Positions 18,302-27,861 are shown, numbered from the stretch's first letter. The stretch is DNA of 64,000 nt from Nostoc sp. FACHB-152 (GCF_014697475.1 NZ_JACJRV010000005.1:62001-126000), one strand, 5' to 3'. A program made the numbers and translations. The notes: generated by a model not told the origin, from the letters alone.

Positions 18302-19660
18302 TTACTGAATCAGATTTTGAGTATTGCTTGGATATAAAACATCATGATCGGGTAGTTCGTCTTCGACAAGTCTAAGACGAGGGTAGAAGTAGGCAATAAA
18401 GGTGATAGAAATAGTTAAGATTCCCATAATTACAAGCAACAGTCCCATACCACGACCTATACCTACACCAAGAATTTTTCCGATACTACCTGCTAATAAA
18501 CCATTAGTAGCCATTAAAGGTTCAAAAATCTTTTCTGCTAAGGGGCCAATCGTAATGTAGCCCAGAGGTAAACCTACGGCTTCGATCGCTCCTTTGATAG
18601 AAAATACTCTACCCTGGACTGAAGGTTCTACTTTCGACTGAAAAATAGCTTGGGTGGAACTACCAATTATGGGTCGGAGCAAAAAGAATAAAAATACGCC
18701 GATAATGAAAACAAAAATAGAAGGTTGCAAACCAGCAACAATCAAAAACGCCCCGGTAAGGAGCATACAACCGTAGATCATATTTATGTTACGCTCTAGA
18801 CCACCCCAGATTCCAATCAGCAACCCACCTGCCAAAATAGCAACGCCAAACAGCGAAAGAATCGTTCCTAAAACTGTGACGGGAGCAAAAGATAATATCA
18901 GGGGTGTAGTGATTACCTGAACTCCTCCGACCAAAAAAATGCTATAAGCTGAGATGATTAACACTCCTAGCAGTCCTGGTCGAGCTAGTAAATATGTCAG
19001 TCCATAGGTTGTTTCTTTGACAAAAGAATTTTGGGCGATCGCCACAGCAGCAGTAGTAGATTTAGGGAACTGAAGCAGTAACAAAAGAGTAATCCCAAAA
19101 AATACACTGGTTAAATGCAGCACTATCACTCCTGGTAGAGAAATCACGCCTAGCAGCACTCCTCCTAATGGTGGTGCGATTAGCTTCGCTGTACCGTTCA
19201 TAAAACTCAGCATTCCATTCGCACGACCAAGGTGGTGTTTTGGTACTAGTAAACTGATGGAAGCATAAAAAGCGGGTATTTGAAAAGCCATGAAAATAGC
19301 ACTGAAAGTATTGGCTAAGTAAATGTGCCACACTTCCAAGCGACCGAAGCTAAATAAAATTGCGATCGCTACTGTTGATAAAGTTGCAAATAAATCGCTG
19401 AGAATCATTGTCCATTTACGATCCCAACGATCCACTAATAACCCAGCTACAGGTGCAAGTATGATCAGGGGTAAAGTATTGGCAAGGGTAATCAAAGCAA
19501 ATTGGGTGACGGAACCAGTATGTTCGTAAACCCAAACATCCAAAGCAAATGCAGTGATGCTGCTACCAATAGATGCAACCAGCTGTCCCACCCAAACAAT
19601 GATAAACAGCTTCATCTCTCGAAAAATCGTCAGTGGCGTTTTTTCTATACTTGCCAACAT
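18302..19660 (-). CDS. MFS exporter (EntS-like)
   Basis: A 452-residue permease with about twelve membrane spans and the MFS loop 2-3 motif GLLVDRWDRKWTM near residue 75. It resembles the enterobactin-exporter branch (MFS_3), common next to NRPS and siderophore genes. It lies 2 nt before the stop of the glycosyltransferase gene upstream and 74 nt from the ABC exporter downstream. Together these suggest two routes out of the cell. The substrate is inferred from context only. Confidence 0.85.
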   Translation of the reverse strand: MLASIEKTPLTIFREMKLFIIVWVGQLVASIGSSITAFALDVWVYEHTGSVTQFALITLANTLPLIILAPVAGLLVDRWDRKWTMILSDLFATLSTVAIAILFSFGRLEVWHIYLANTFSAIFMAFQIPAFYASISLLVPKHHLGRANGMLSFMNGTAKLIAPPLGGVLLGVISLPGVIVLHLTSVFFGITLLLLLQFPKSTTAAVAIAQNSFVKETTYGLTYLLARPGLLGVLIISAYSIFLVGGVQVITTPLILSFAPVTVLGTILSLFGVAILAGGLLIGIWGGLERNINMIYGCMLLTGAFLIVAGLQPSIFVFIIGVFLFFLLRPIIGSSTQAIFQSKVEPSVQGRVFSIKGAIEAVGLPLGYITIGPLAEKIFEPLMATNGLLAGSIGKILGVGIGRGMGLLLVIMGILTISITFIAYFYPRLRLVEDELPDHDVLYPSNTQNLIQ

Positions 19661-19662
19661 GA

Positions 19663-20934
19663 TTAACTCCTAAGTGTAGGTGCAGTCAGATTCATCATGG
19701 CGTGGTAATAATGCAATAGCTTTTGCGCCTGATGCTCCCAATCAAACTTTTCAATGGCTTGTTGCCTTCCTGCTTCTCCCATCGCAATGGCGAGATTGTC
19801 ATCTAAAAGCAACCGCAGCATGGCTTCGGCTAAAGCATCCGCATCACCACGTTCTACTAATAATCCTGTTTTTCCATCTTCTATTAATTCAGGGAATGCA
19901 CCGCCATAAGTCGCAATCACAGGTAATCCCATTGACATGGCTTCAATAATTGGCATTCCAAATGCCTCATTCCAAACAGATGGAAAAACAAATATATATG
20001 CTTGTTGATAATATTCAAGTAGCTCGAAATGAGGAACTTTGCCCAGAAAAAAAACTGAACTGGCGGCGTTAGGATTAATTCGCTCTTCTAATTGCGATTT
20101 ATAATTACCTTGATAATAAAGCAGAATCTTTTGCACTTGTGGGTCTTCTCTATCCAGTGTGTACCAAGGTATTAAGGCATTTTCTGAACCAACAAGTTTT
20201 AGTTGTACTTGGGGATAACGAGATACTACTTTATTAAAAGCATCAATTAAAATGTGTACACCTTTCTCTGGTGAAATTCTGCCTACAAATAATATTTGTT
20301 TAATATCTTTATTTTTAACTTTTTTATAGGAATTATTCGAGATAGTAAAGTGACGAGTATCTGCACCGTTGTAAAGAGTTTCGCTCTTCACTTGAGGCAA
20401 ATATTTACGAACTTGATTTATTAGGTAATTGCTACATCCAACTACTAAATCAACTGACTTAAGGTGCTGTTCAACTATTACTGGATCGAATAACGGTAGA
20501 AAATCACTGTGGAGATGTAAAACTATCTTTGCATGGGGATTATAGGCACGCATGAGGGGGACGAATTGAAACACGATATTCATGTGAATTACATCACATT
20601 TTTGGGCTTGAATATCCTTAGCCACTTGACGATAAAATTCCCGAAAAAATAATGTGGAGGCGTAAAAAGGTCTTTGGGGGTGGGAAATTCCCCAGATATC
20701 AAGAAGGTTTAATGGATCTAATATTTTATCTATCCATGAGTCGGGAATGCGGCGATAGGTAATGCCATCTTCGTAATATTCCAATTCTTGATAGTGACCT
20801 TTGGAGCCATAGAATAAAACTTCATGTCCAGCACGAGCTAAACGTAGTGCTAAGGCATAAGATACTAGGCGAATTCCTCCGGTTTTAGGGGGTTCGGCTA
20901 GGGTAGCATGATAATCGAAAAAGGCAATTTTCAT
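19663..20934 (-). CDS. Family 4 glycosyltransferase
   Basis: A 423-residue GT-B glycosyltransferase. The N-terminal half carries the acceptor-side Rossmann fold (GGIRLVSYALALRLARAGHEV). The C-terminal half has the donor-side motifs FVGRISPEKGVHILIDAF (about 215-235) and EAFGMPIIEAMSMGLPVIA (about 330-350), including the conserved E-x7-E. It probably transfers a hexose or pentose from a nucleotide sugar. As the only glycosyltransferase in the cluster, it is the best candidate for glycosylating the peptide. It is nearly contiguous with the MFS gene. Confidence 0.88.
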   Translation of the reverse strand: MKIAFFDYHATLAEPPKTGGIRLVSYALALRLARAGHEVLFYGSKGHYQELEYYEDGITYRRIPDSWIDKILDPLNLLDIWGISHPQRPFYASTLFFREFYRQVAKDIQAQKCDVIHMNIVFQFVPLMRAYNPHAKIVLHLHSDFLPLFDPVIVEQHLKSVDLVVGCSNYLINQVRKYLPQVKSETLYNGADTRHFTISNNSYKKVKNKDIKQILFVGRISPEKGVHILIDAFNKVVSRYPQVQLKLVGSENALIPWYTLDREDPQVQKILLYYQGNYKSQLEERINPNAASSVFFLGKVPHFELLEYYQQAYIFVFPSVWNEAFGMPIIEAMSMGLPVIATYGGAFPELIEDGKTGLLVERGDADALAEAMLRLLLDDNLAIAMGEAGRQQAIEKFDWEHQAQKLLHYYHAMMNLTAPTLRS

Positions 20935-20954
20935 AATTTGGAAGATGAGAGTTT

Positions 20955-20990
20955 TTTCACGCAGAGGCGCAGAGGCGCAGAGAGAATTTA
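20955..20990. repeat. Dispersed ACGCAGAGGCGC repeat
   Basis: A copy of a purine-rich repeat (CACGCAGAGGCGCAGAGG core) found between genes here. Related copies lie at about 11574-11612, 22905-22948, 25761-25785 (inverted), 37239-37280, 39922-39995 (two, inverted) and 59455-59492 (inside a gene). Nothing marks it as coding on its own. Confidence 0.8.
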
Positions 20991-21085
20991 GGAGTTTTAA
21001 AAAATAAAAATATTGTGGTTTTATTATGTGAAAATATTGAAAACTAGTTAGATAAATTTAGAAGTTTTAGGTTAAAAATTGGTTT

Positions 21086-21919
21086 ATGAAAAGTATTTGT
21101 TTACCATCTGGTCAATTGATACCGAGATTGGGAATGGGGACGGCGGGATTGGGTGAGGCGATCGCACAACAGGAAAATGAAATTGCTGCTTTGCGTCGCG
21201 GGATTGATTTGGGTATGACGTTGATTGATACGGCAGAAATTTATGGTGATGGTGCAGCAGAAAGGTTAGTTGGGGAAGCGATCGCTAATTGTCGTGCATC
21301 AGTTTTTCTCGTGAGTAAGGTTGCGCCTCGCAATGCGGCTGGACAAGGGGCGATCGCAGCTTGCGAGAACAGTTTACGGCGGTTGCAGACAGATTATCTC
21401 GACCTTTATTTGTTGCACTGGCGGGGGAATGTACCGTTATCAGAATCTTTGGCAGCATTGGAGAAGTTGAAAGAATCAGGCAAGATTCGAGATTATGGGG
21501 TGGGCAATTTTGATGTTGCGGATATGGAAGAAGCCTGTGCTTTAGCTGGAGATAAAGCTATTGCTACTAATCAAATCCCCTACAATTTGCAGCATCGCAA
21601 CTGTGAGTGGAAGTTGTTATCTTGGTGTCGGCAAAGAGGAATCCCAATCATGGCGCATTCACCTTTGTTACAAGGTGAATTACTCAAGCATCCTAAATTG
21701 CACTCAATTGCCCAACAGCGCGGGGTAAGCGTTGCACAGGTGGCGATCGCTTGGTTGTTGCAGCAAGAGGTGATAGTCTTTCCCAAAGCCAGCAGTATCG
21801 CCCACGTTGAACAAAATCGCGCCGCCCTCGATTTAAAGTTAACAACAGAAGAACTGAATGCTTTGGATGTTGCTTTTCCTCCCCCATCTGCACCTATTGC
21901 GCTGCTTGATAATTGGTAA
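21086..21919 (+). CDS. Aldo/keto reductase
   Basis: A 277-residue NADPH-dependent reductase of the AKR superfamily. The catalytic set is visible: Asp and Tyr in IDTAEIYG (residues 47-54), Lys in VFLVSKVAP and His in YLLHWRG. The cofactor-binding end is VFPKASSIAHVEQN. It is the only plus-strand gene inside the 46-kb minus-strand run, so it may be a bystander or separately controlled. The substrate is unknown. It is convergent with the oxygenase gene at 21926, with a 6-nt gap. Confidence 0.88.
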   Translation: MKSICLPSGQLIPRLGMGTAGLGEAIAQQENEIAALRRGIDLGMTLIDTAEIYGDGAAERLVGEAIANCRASVFLVSKVAPRNAAGQGAIAACENSLRRLQTDYLDLYLLHWRGNVPLSESLAALEKLKESGKIRDYGVGNFDVADMEEACALAGDKAIATNQIPYNLQHRNCEWKLLSWCRQRGIPIMAHSPLLQGELLKHPKLHSIAQQRGVSVAQVAIAWLLQQEVIVFPKASSIAHVEQNRAALDLKLTTEELNALDVAFPPPSAPIALLDNW

Positions 21920-21925
21920 TCTCCT

Positions 21926-22879
21926 TTATGTAGGGTTGTTAAATCTTTTTGCCAAATCTTCGGTTTTCTGTTTATAAAATTCCTTGGTGAGTATTGGCGG
22001 ATATTTAGGAGATTCGCCAGCATCTAAGCAAGTTTCAATACAGGCAATTTCTGTATCATCTCCAGGAGAGAGAAAGAAAACTAAGGAGTATCTTTCTGGA
22101 AGACTACGGACATTAGCTGGCATTAATACCCGATGTTTGGTAGCCGGGAGTTTATCGTTTGTCCATCGCTGCATGACATCGGCGATAAAGACTATTGCTG
22201 AGTTAGGGAGGGGGGGCGCAGCAATCCATTCTCCGGCATTAGTGCAGATTTCTAGCCCGCCATTTTCATCTTGAAACAGTAAGGAAAGACTGCCCCAATC
22301 TGTATGTTCCTCGAAACGTGCTTCGCCGGGTTGGGGAGGTTCGGATACTTCATAGTAGCGATGTAATAGCCCATAGTCGGCTTGTTGAGGATGGCGATCG
22401 CTAAAGTAAGATTCTGGTAAGTTAAGGGCAAGGGCGATCGCTTTGAGGATACTATTACCAGCATTATGACAAGCTATAAATAATTGTTGTACAGCATCAC
22501 AAAAGGCGGGGTGCTGTCTAAGGTGTTGATGAACCTGCTGCGCGACAGTGGAATCTGTATATATCTTGTCTGTTAAAACGGCTTCGCCAAAGACGAAGGC
22601 TTCTCTAAAGTCAGCGTTATATTTACTGTAAAAGTATCCGAGTGGTGCGCCGTCTTTCCAAGCTAGCTGTCTTTTTTCTAATTCTGGTAGTGCAAAGAAG
22701 CCATTAGTATGGGCGAAGGCTTGGTCAATTGCATTTTGGGAGACACAATTTTTGAGGTAAAAGCAGCCTACTTCTTGAATTGCACGTAATACGCGATCGG
22801 CAGTCAAGTTATGCAAGTCCAGTATGGGAATTTGTGTAGAACTCGCAGTAGGTTGTGCGAGTTTTTGAATGGTGTTCAT
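21926..22879 (-). CDS. 2OG-Fe(II) oxygenase, copy 1
   Basis: A 317-residue non-haem iron oxygenase of the isopenicillin-N-synthase/2-oxoglutarate group. The N-terminal DIOX_N part starts IPILDLHNLTADRVL. The iron triad is His and Asp in EEHTDWGS (about 193-200) and the distal His in ATKHRVLMP; the 2OG-binding RYS lies 14 residues further on. It is one of four paralogues in this window, paired in tandem with the gene at 22949. Hydroxylation, desaturation or ring closure on the peptide core is a fair guess; the actual reaction is unknown. Confidence 0.87.
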   Translation of the reverse strand: MNTIQKLAQPTASSTQIPILDLHNLTADRVLRAIQEVGCFYLKNCVSQNAIDQAFAHTNGFFALPELEKRQLAWKDGAPLGYFYSKYNADFREAFVFGEAVLTDKIYTDSTVAQQVHQHLRQHPAFCDAVQQLFIACHNAGNSILKAIALALNLPESYFSDRHPQQADYGLLHRYYEVSEPPQPGEARFEEHTDWGSLSLLFQDENGGLEICTNAGEWIAAPPLPNSAIVFIADVMQRWTNDKLPATKHRVLMPANVRSLPERYSLVFFLSPGDDTEIACIETCLDAGESPKYPPILTKEFYKQKTEDLAKRFNNPT

Positions 22880-22948
22880 GGGGTGTGATTGGAGTAAACT
22901 TTTTTAAACGCAGAGGGGTATGAGGTTAGCGCGAAGGTACGCGGAGTT

Positions 22949-23956
22949 TCAATTTCGACCGTATTTTGTGGCTCGGTCTTTGGTTCTTTTGAGCAGATGA
23001 TCGCCTACAAATGTTGGGGGATATTTGGGAGATTCACCGAGTTTTAAGAAACCTTCTAGGCAAGTGACTTCTATTTCGTAATTAGGAATGACAAAAAAGC
23101 TAAATGAGTATCTTTCTTTTACTTTTTGGAAGTCAGTTGGTACAGAGACTTTATGAGGTGTGGCGCAAAATTTATCGTTAGTCCAGCGTGACATCATATC
23201 GGCAGCCATGACTAAAACAGTGTTCGGAACTGAAGAGGTAGTAATCCATTCTCCTTGAGGTGTGTATACTTCTAGCCCTCCTCCCTGATCTTGAAATAGC
23301 AGGGTGATGCTGCCTAAATCAGTGTGTTCATAAAAGCGAGTTTGTCCTGTTTTGGGGGCTTGGGAGATGTTGGGATAATAATTGAAGACTCCGGCGTGGT
23401 TTTGCTGAGAATGTAAATCGGTAAAGTAGGAATTTGGTAGTTGTAAAGCGATCGCAAATGCTTCCAATACATTCAAAGCACATTCTTGGGAAGCCTGAAA
23501 AAATTGTTGCAGGACTTGACGAAATTGGGGCGGATTTTGCGGCCATTGATTTGGAACATCCAACATCTCTGCATAACTATCAATTGCGGCTTTGTTGGGG
23601 TCAAGTTCATTAGCAAAACTAAAAGACTCGTGTAATTGTCCTGGTTGAGTACCAATGAACATTTTCTCAAAGGGTATGTAACCGCGACTCCGCCCGGTTA
23701 CTGCTGAGGCTACTTTCTCTTTTTCTGCTAATGGGAGTGCAAAAAACTTTTCGGCTTGGGTAAAGGCTTGGTCAATTAAAGTTTGAGAAACTCCATTTTT
23801 TAAATAGAAGCAGCCCATCTGTTGAATAGCATCAGAGATTTGGTTTGCTACTGCTGCTTTGGCATTGCTATCACCCGTAACAAATGGATATAAATCAATA
23901 ATGGGAATCTGGGATGCTACAGTGGTTTGCTTTGTCAGTTCATTGAGTGAGGTCAT
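22949..23956 (-). CDS. 2OG-Fe(II) oxygenase, copy 2
   Basis: A 335-residue paralogue. The N-terminus SQIPIIDLYPFVTGD is followed by QQMGCFYLKNGVSQTLIDQAF, shared by all four copies. Iron ligands are in YEHTDLGSITLLFQD and ATPHKVSVP, followed by RYS. Residues around the pocket differ from copy 1 (for example the EKMFIGTQPGQLHESF segment), so the substrates or positions oxidised may differ. The radical SAM gene lies 68 nt upstream. Confidence 0.87.
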   Translation of the reverse strand: MTSLNELTKQTTVASQIPIIDLYPFVTGDSNAKAAVANQISDAIQQMGCFYLKNGVSQTLIDQAFTQAEKFFALPLAEKEKVASAVTGRSRGYIPFEKMFIGTQPGQLHESFSFANELDPNKAAIDSYAEMLDVPNQWPQNPPQFRQVLQQFFQASQECALNVLEAFAIALQLPNSYFTDLHSQQNHAGVFNYYPNISQAPKTGQTRFYEHTDLGSITLLFQDQGGGLEVYTPQGEWITTSSVPNTVLVMAADMMSRWTNDKFCATPHKVSVPTDFQKVKERYSFSFFVIPNYEIEVTCLEGFLKLGESPKYPPTFVGDHLLKRTKDRATKYGRN

Positions 23957-24024
23957 AGTTAAAATTTTCCTAAAAAATTGATGATTTCTTCTTGAGTAAT
24001 TAAATCTTTTACCTTCTGTAAAAC

Positions 24025-24711
24025 TTATTCTTCGTCACGCATTAAATCACAAGTGCTACATAGCGGAATTTGCTGAAATTCATATTCATCTGTTCTGCCA
24101 AGGTAGTCTTTCACAGTACCAACAATACCTGTGCCGTTCACATCTATACAGCAGGTGTTGATGCTGCCATCCCATAAAACTACAACTCGCTTTTTCGTTT
24201 CAAAAATGCAAGGTTTGTACTTATCTAGCGTCATCGTTAAACTGCGACGGGATGTAGTATTAGAAGTAACTTGCCCAGCCCAATCATGCTTTTCTTGCTG
24301 ATGAGGATTATAGGTATAGACAATAGATAAAGGGATGGACTTTTCTTTAAACATTTCTTGAATACGTTCTTTCTGCCCAACAAGATGTTCGGAAAGATAA
24401 ATATCACGCACACCTAATTGGGCTAAACGCCGCGCCTTTTCTTCGTCAAGAAGTATCCCGTTAGTGATAAACTTGCACTCGATGCCTTTGGTTTGGGCAT
24501 AAGCAATAAAATCAAATAACTCTGGATGAATTAGGGGTTCACCAAAATTATTTAGAAATAAATCTTTCTGTCCACATTCAATTGCTAATTCTACAACATC
24601 TACAAATGTAGAAAATGTCATATTTCCTTTCGCTCTACTTTGAGATGGGTGAGGACAGTAAGAGCAAGTAAGATTACAAAAATTGGAAATTTCAACTTGA
24701 TAAATATACAT
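24025..24711 (-). CDS. Short radical SAM protein with SPASM-like tail
   Basis: A 228-residue protein beginning with the radical SAM cluster motif CNLTCSYC at residues 12-19, followed by NNFGEPLIHPELFDFI and KFITNGILL, typical of the partial TIM barrel. A C-terminal cysteine set (about 165-225: KPCIF, INTCCID, PLCSTC) suggests one auxiliary iron-sulfur cluster of the SPASM/twitch type. The substrate is unknown. It lies between the lectin-like genes and the oxygenase pair. The barrel is short compared with most SPASM maturases, which exceed 300 residues. Confidence 0.82.
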   Translation of the reverse strand: MYIYQVEISNFCNLTCSYCPHPSQSRAKGNMTFSTFVDVVELAIECGQKDLFLNNFGEPLIHPELFDFIAYAQTKGIECKFITNGILLDEEKARRLAQLGVRDIYLSEHLVGQKERIQEMFKEKSIPLSIVYTYNPHQQEKHDWAGQVTSNTTSRRSLTMTLDKYKPCIFETKKRVVVLWDGSINTCCIDVNGTGIVGTVKDYLGRTDEYEFQQIPLCSTCDLMRDEE

Positions 24712-24762
24712 TGTTTTAATTGCAAATTAAGTAGAACGGCGTAAATATTTGTAGTGGGGATA

Positions 24763-24785
24763 AGGCAGGAGGCAGGAGGCAGAAG
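24763..24785. repeat. Short heptamer tandem repeat (GGCAGGA)
   Basis: Consecutive GGCAGGA units between the radical SAM gene and the lectin-like gene. It is the kind of short tandem repeat scattered through Nostoc-type genomes; a similar GGCAGGAGGCAG occurs near 47983-47998. Confidence 0.7.
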
Positions 24786-24856
24786 GGAAGAGGTTTTTAG
24801 CTTAGTTAAATTTTCGTAACATAGGTTTTTTCTCACCGACTTACTTAGTCTTCAAG

Positions 24857-25741
24857 CTAGTAACATTTGTGGTATACGGCGCGATCGCCACCCGCAACGA
24901 AGGTATCAATGCAGTTCCCGCGAGCAACCACAGCCGGGGCAGAAGTACAATAACCTCCGAGATGCTGCCAATCACTCCAGGCTGAACCATCCCAACTCTG
25001 ACGGTACATTGCACCATCACAGCCAACAGTAAAGATATCTAGCCTATTTTCTGAGCTAGAAGTAGCACTCACACCATACTGGCAATACCCGCCCAGATTT
25101 TGCCAACTACTCCAATTTGAGCCATTCCAGCGTTTGTGATAAATCGCACCATCCCCGCCTAACACAAAGGTATCAATACAATCCATCCCACGAGCCACCG
25201 CAGCTGGCGCAGAAACACAGTAACCGCCGAGATTTTCCCACTCATCCCACGCTGAACCATTCCACCGCTTATGGTACATCCCACCATCAAAGCCAACAGT
25301 AAAAATATCTAGCAAATTCTCACCACCAGAAGTGGCGGCGACTCCATAATGAGAGTAACCGCCCAAGTTCTCCCAACGGCTCCAACTTGAACCATCCCAC
25401 CATGTTCGGTATGTGGCGCGATCGCTACCCAAAACGAAGGTATCAATGCGGTTCTTCCCCCAAGAAACCGCAGCTGGCGAGGAAATACAGTAACCTCCCA
25501 GTCTTTGCCAATCGCTCCAAGTTGAGCCATCCCACCACTTATGCCATAAAGGGCCAATACTCGCAGTCAGTAAGACATCTAGCCGATTCTCTGACCAAGA
25601 AGTAGCTGTTACACCATATTGACAGTATCCGTCTAAATATTCCCCATCACTAGAAAATGTGGGCATATCTTCTTTTGATGCGGGACTCATCGCCGGAAAG
25701 GGCATACCAATTGCTGCTGTAATTAAATTGCTTGTTGTCAT
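24857..25741 (-). CDS. Six-bladed PLL-like (DUF346) lectin propeller, copy A
   Basis: A 294-residue protein made of six blades of about 45 residues after a short N-terminus (MTTSNLITAAIGMPFP). Two blade types alternate, one starting GGYCQYGVSATS and one GGYCISAPAAVS, and most end WDGSxWSxW. This is the repeat of DUF346/PLL-type beta-propeller lectins, known to bind fucose or O-methylated sugars. No signal peptide is seen. The ATG at 25741 is preceded by GAAGAGAGAG; the frame is open 55 codons further, but that part reads through a dispersed repeat. It is a tandem paralogue of 25791-26750. Confidence 0.82.
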   Translation of the reverse strand: MTTSNLITAAIGMPFPAMSPASKEDMPTFSSDGEYLDGYCQYGVTATSWSENRLDVLLTASIGPLWHKWWDGSTWSDWQRLGGYCISSPAAVSWGKNRIDTFVLGSDRATYRTWWDGSSWSRWENLGGYSHYGVAATSGGENLLDIFTVGFDGGMYHKRWNGSAWDEWENLGGYCVSAPAAVARGMDCIDTFVLGGDGAIYHKRWNGSNWSSWQNLGGYCQYGVSATSSSENRLDIFTVGCDGAMYRQSWDGSAWSDWQHLGGYCTSAPAVVARGNCIDTFVAGGDRAVYHKCY

Positions 25742-25760
25742 TTCTCTCTCTTCAACTCCT

Positions 25761-25785
25761 ACTCTCTGCGCCTCTGCGTGAGACA
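25761..25785. repeat. Dispersed GCGCCTCTGCGTG repeat (inverted copy)
   Basis: An inverted copy of the dispersed repeat, located between the two lectin-like genes and upstream of the chosen start of copy A. Confidence 0.7.
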
Positions 25786-25790
25786 AATTC

Positions 25791-26750
25791 TTAATTCCCC
25801 ACCCCATACCACTTGTGATACACTGCGCGATCACTCCCCAAAACAAAAGTGTCAACACGCTTTGGTGCTGAAGTAACCGCAGCCGGCGCAGCAATCGAGT
25901 AACCACCTAGATTATTCCAACCAATCCAGTTAGAGCCATCCCAATACTTCTGATACACAGCACCATTACGAGCAATAATATAGATATCTAGCCGATTCTC
26001 CATCCCAGAAGCAGCCGCCACACCATACTGAGAATAGCCGCCGAGTTTTTCCCCACCAACCCAGTTTGAACCATTCCAATACTTGTGATAGACTGCGCGA
26101 TCGCTACCCAATGCAAAGGTATCAATCCGGTTTAATCCCCAAGAAACCGCAGCTGGTGTAGAAATACAGTACCCTCCTAGCCTCTCCCAATTGCCCCAGA
26201 TTGAACCATCCCAAGACTTTTGGTATATCGCACCATCCCAGTTAACGATAAACACATCCAGCTGATTCTCTCCGCCAGAAGCAGCCGCCACACCATACTG
26301 GGAGTAGCCGCCAAGATTTAGCCAATCACTCCAGGTTGAACCATCCCAGCTTTTATAGTAGACGGAGCGATCGCCCCCAATCGCAAAAATATCAAGTCGG
26401 TTTTCTCCTCTCGAAACCGCAGCAGGTGCAGAAATACAGTAACCCCCAAGTCTTTCCCAATCACTCCAAATAGAGCCATTCCACCTCTTGTAGTAAACAG
26501 CACTATCCTTGCCAATCGTCAAAACATCTAATCGATTTTCTGCCCCCGAAGTCGCAGCAATACCATACTGAGAGTAGCCGCCAAGCTTTTCGCCATCCAT
26601 AGCAAACCTTGGCATATCTTCTGTGGAAGCAGCACCCATCATCGGGTATGGGGTTGGTGGAGGATAGGGCATACGTAGTGACACATCTGGAATTTCCATT
26701 TCCAGAGGTGGCATTTCATGAGATATTTGCTCGGTGGTTGTTTGGCTCAT
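25791..26750 (-). CDS. Six-bladed PLL-like (DUF346) lectin propeller, copy B
   Basis: A 319-residue protein. A Met/Pro-rich leader (about residues 13-50, with PLEMEIPDV and PYPPPTPYPMMG) precedes six blades of the same two alternating types as copy A, which suggests duplication of a 90-residue double blade. The leader ends with ASTEDMPRF, matching ASKEDMPTF in copy A. A carbohydrate-binding role is known for the fold. In this cluster it could bind the glycosylated product or cell-surface sugar, which is inference. It starts 5 nt after the stop of the SGNH gene at 26756. Confidence 0.82.
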   Translation of the reverse strand: MSQTTTEQISHEMPPLEMEIPDVSLRMPYPPPTPYPMMGAASTEDMPRFAMDGEKLGGYSQYGIAATSGAENRLDVLTIGKDSAVYYKRWNGSIWSDWERLGGYCISAPAAVSRGENRLDIFAIGGDRSVYYKSWDGSTWSDWLNLGGYSQYGVAAASGGENQLDVFIVNWDGAIYQKSWDGSIWGNWERLGGYCISTPAAVSWGLNRIDTFALGSDRAVYHKYWNGSNWVGGEKLGGYSQYGVAAASGMENRLDIYIIARNGAVYQKYWDGSNWIGWNNLGGYSIAAPAAVTSAPKRVDTFVLGSDRAVYHKWYGVGN

Positions 26751-26755
26751 GTGAA

Positions 26756-27847
26756 TTATGAATTATGATTGAGGGTATTTAAAATTACTTCGGCTGCTAG
26801 TTGATGTCCCGCAGCATTCCAATGACCATCGATATCAAAGTAAAGCTTTTCTTGGTTGCTATTTTTCCTAAAATCATCTGTTAAATTGACACAAGTTATA
26901 TCTTGTGATTTAGCCAGATCACATAAACGCTGATAACCAATTTCTTCATTTTTAAGTAAAGCTACACTTTCAGGAAATAATTGAGCGTAATCTTTGATAT
27001 AGGCTGATTCTTTTGAAGGTACAAGAAAAACAAACAGCTTAACTTGGTTTTTCTTTGTTAAGTTAATAATTCGTGTTAATGCCGCTTCTACTTTGACAAC
27101 ACCACCAGATGTTAAATAATCGCTATCTACACCTACCCCTGATTCTGGTGCTGCCAGCCCTAAATTAAATAGAGTTAAACCATTTTTGGCTTCTTTATAA
27201 ATAGAATTTGCGGTTGCTGCTGGCAAGCTTGTTTTGTTATTTTTTAAAACAAATTGATATAAAAAACTTTTTTCATACCAAGGTGAAAAACTTCTTTGTT
27301 TAAGAGTATTATATATCTTTTGACCAATATCCGATGAATAGTTAGTCAAATCATTAGAAACTATAGATAAGACTACTCTCTGAGGTTTATATTTTGCAAT
27401 CCATTCATTAAACAATGTTTCATATTGGGCGAAAGAATAACCAGGAACACCTAAATTAATGACTGGCTGCTGCAATTTTGCTTCTACAAGTCTGGGAAAT
27501 GTTTTTTGTTCATTTACCCATTGCCCCCAGGTAAATGAATCTCCAATAAAATATAAATTTGATTTGGTATAATCTCTGCCGAGATTGCGAAATCCATAAC
27601 TATCTGTATTGGCGATCTCCGTAACTTTTGCTTCTTGCCAAACAGTTTTAAAATCCTTCAGGTTTGATTTTGGCTTGTAGCCTAATTGAGTATCGGGTTG
27701 AATAAACTGATAAAAAATTTGCGCCTTGGACTTTTGCGGGGTAGCAACTCCGGTAGTAATGGCAAAAGTTTCAACGATTAACAGCCCGACTATAACTCCA
27801 GCCAGCATGAGGAATAAATTTTGTAGCCAAGGCTTGATTTTTCGCAT
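26756..27847 (-). CDS. Membrane-anchored SGNH-fold protein (AlgJ/AlgX-like)
   Basis: A 363-residue protein with one N-terminal membrane span (about 10-30), then an SGNH domain: block I in FIGDSFTWGQW, block III VSNDLTN and the C-terminal Asp-His in DGHWNAAGHQLA. Such proteins are esterases or the extracytoplasmic partners of MBOAT acyltransferases in sugar O-acylation. Two similar proteins lie at 27862 and 33974, and an MBOAT at 32420, so an O-acylation system is likely. It is separated from 27862 by 14 nt. Confidence 0.82.
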   Translation of the reverse strand: MRKIKPWLQNLFLMLAGVIVGLLIVETFAITTGVATPQKSKAQIFYQFIQPDTQLGYKPKSNLKDFKTVWQEAKVTEIANTDSYGFRNLGRDYTKSNLYFIGDSFTWGQWVNEQKTFPRLVEAKLQQPVINLGVPGYSFAQYETLFNEWIAKYKPQRVVLSIVSNDLTNYSSDIGQKIYNTLKQRSFSPWYEKSFLYQFVLKNNKTSLPAATANSIYKEAKNGLTLFNLGLAAPESGVGVDSDYLTSGGVVKVEAALTRIINLTKKNQVKLFVFLVPSKESAYIKDYAQLFPESVALLKNEEIGYQRLCDLAKSQDITCVNLTDDFRKNSNQEKLYFDIDGHWNAAGHQLAAEVILNTLNHNS

Positions 27848-27861
27848 TACTTGTTACTCTT

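Noticed and set aside
24857-25906. Longer start (349 residues) for lectin copy A
   Set aside because: The extra 55 codons run through a dispersed repeat (SHAEAQRVGV) and into the end of the upstream gene. The ATG at 25741 has a ribosome binding site and aligns with copy B.
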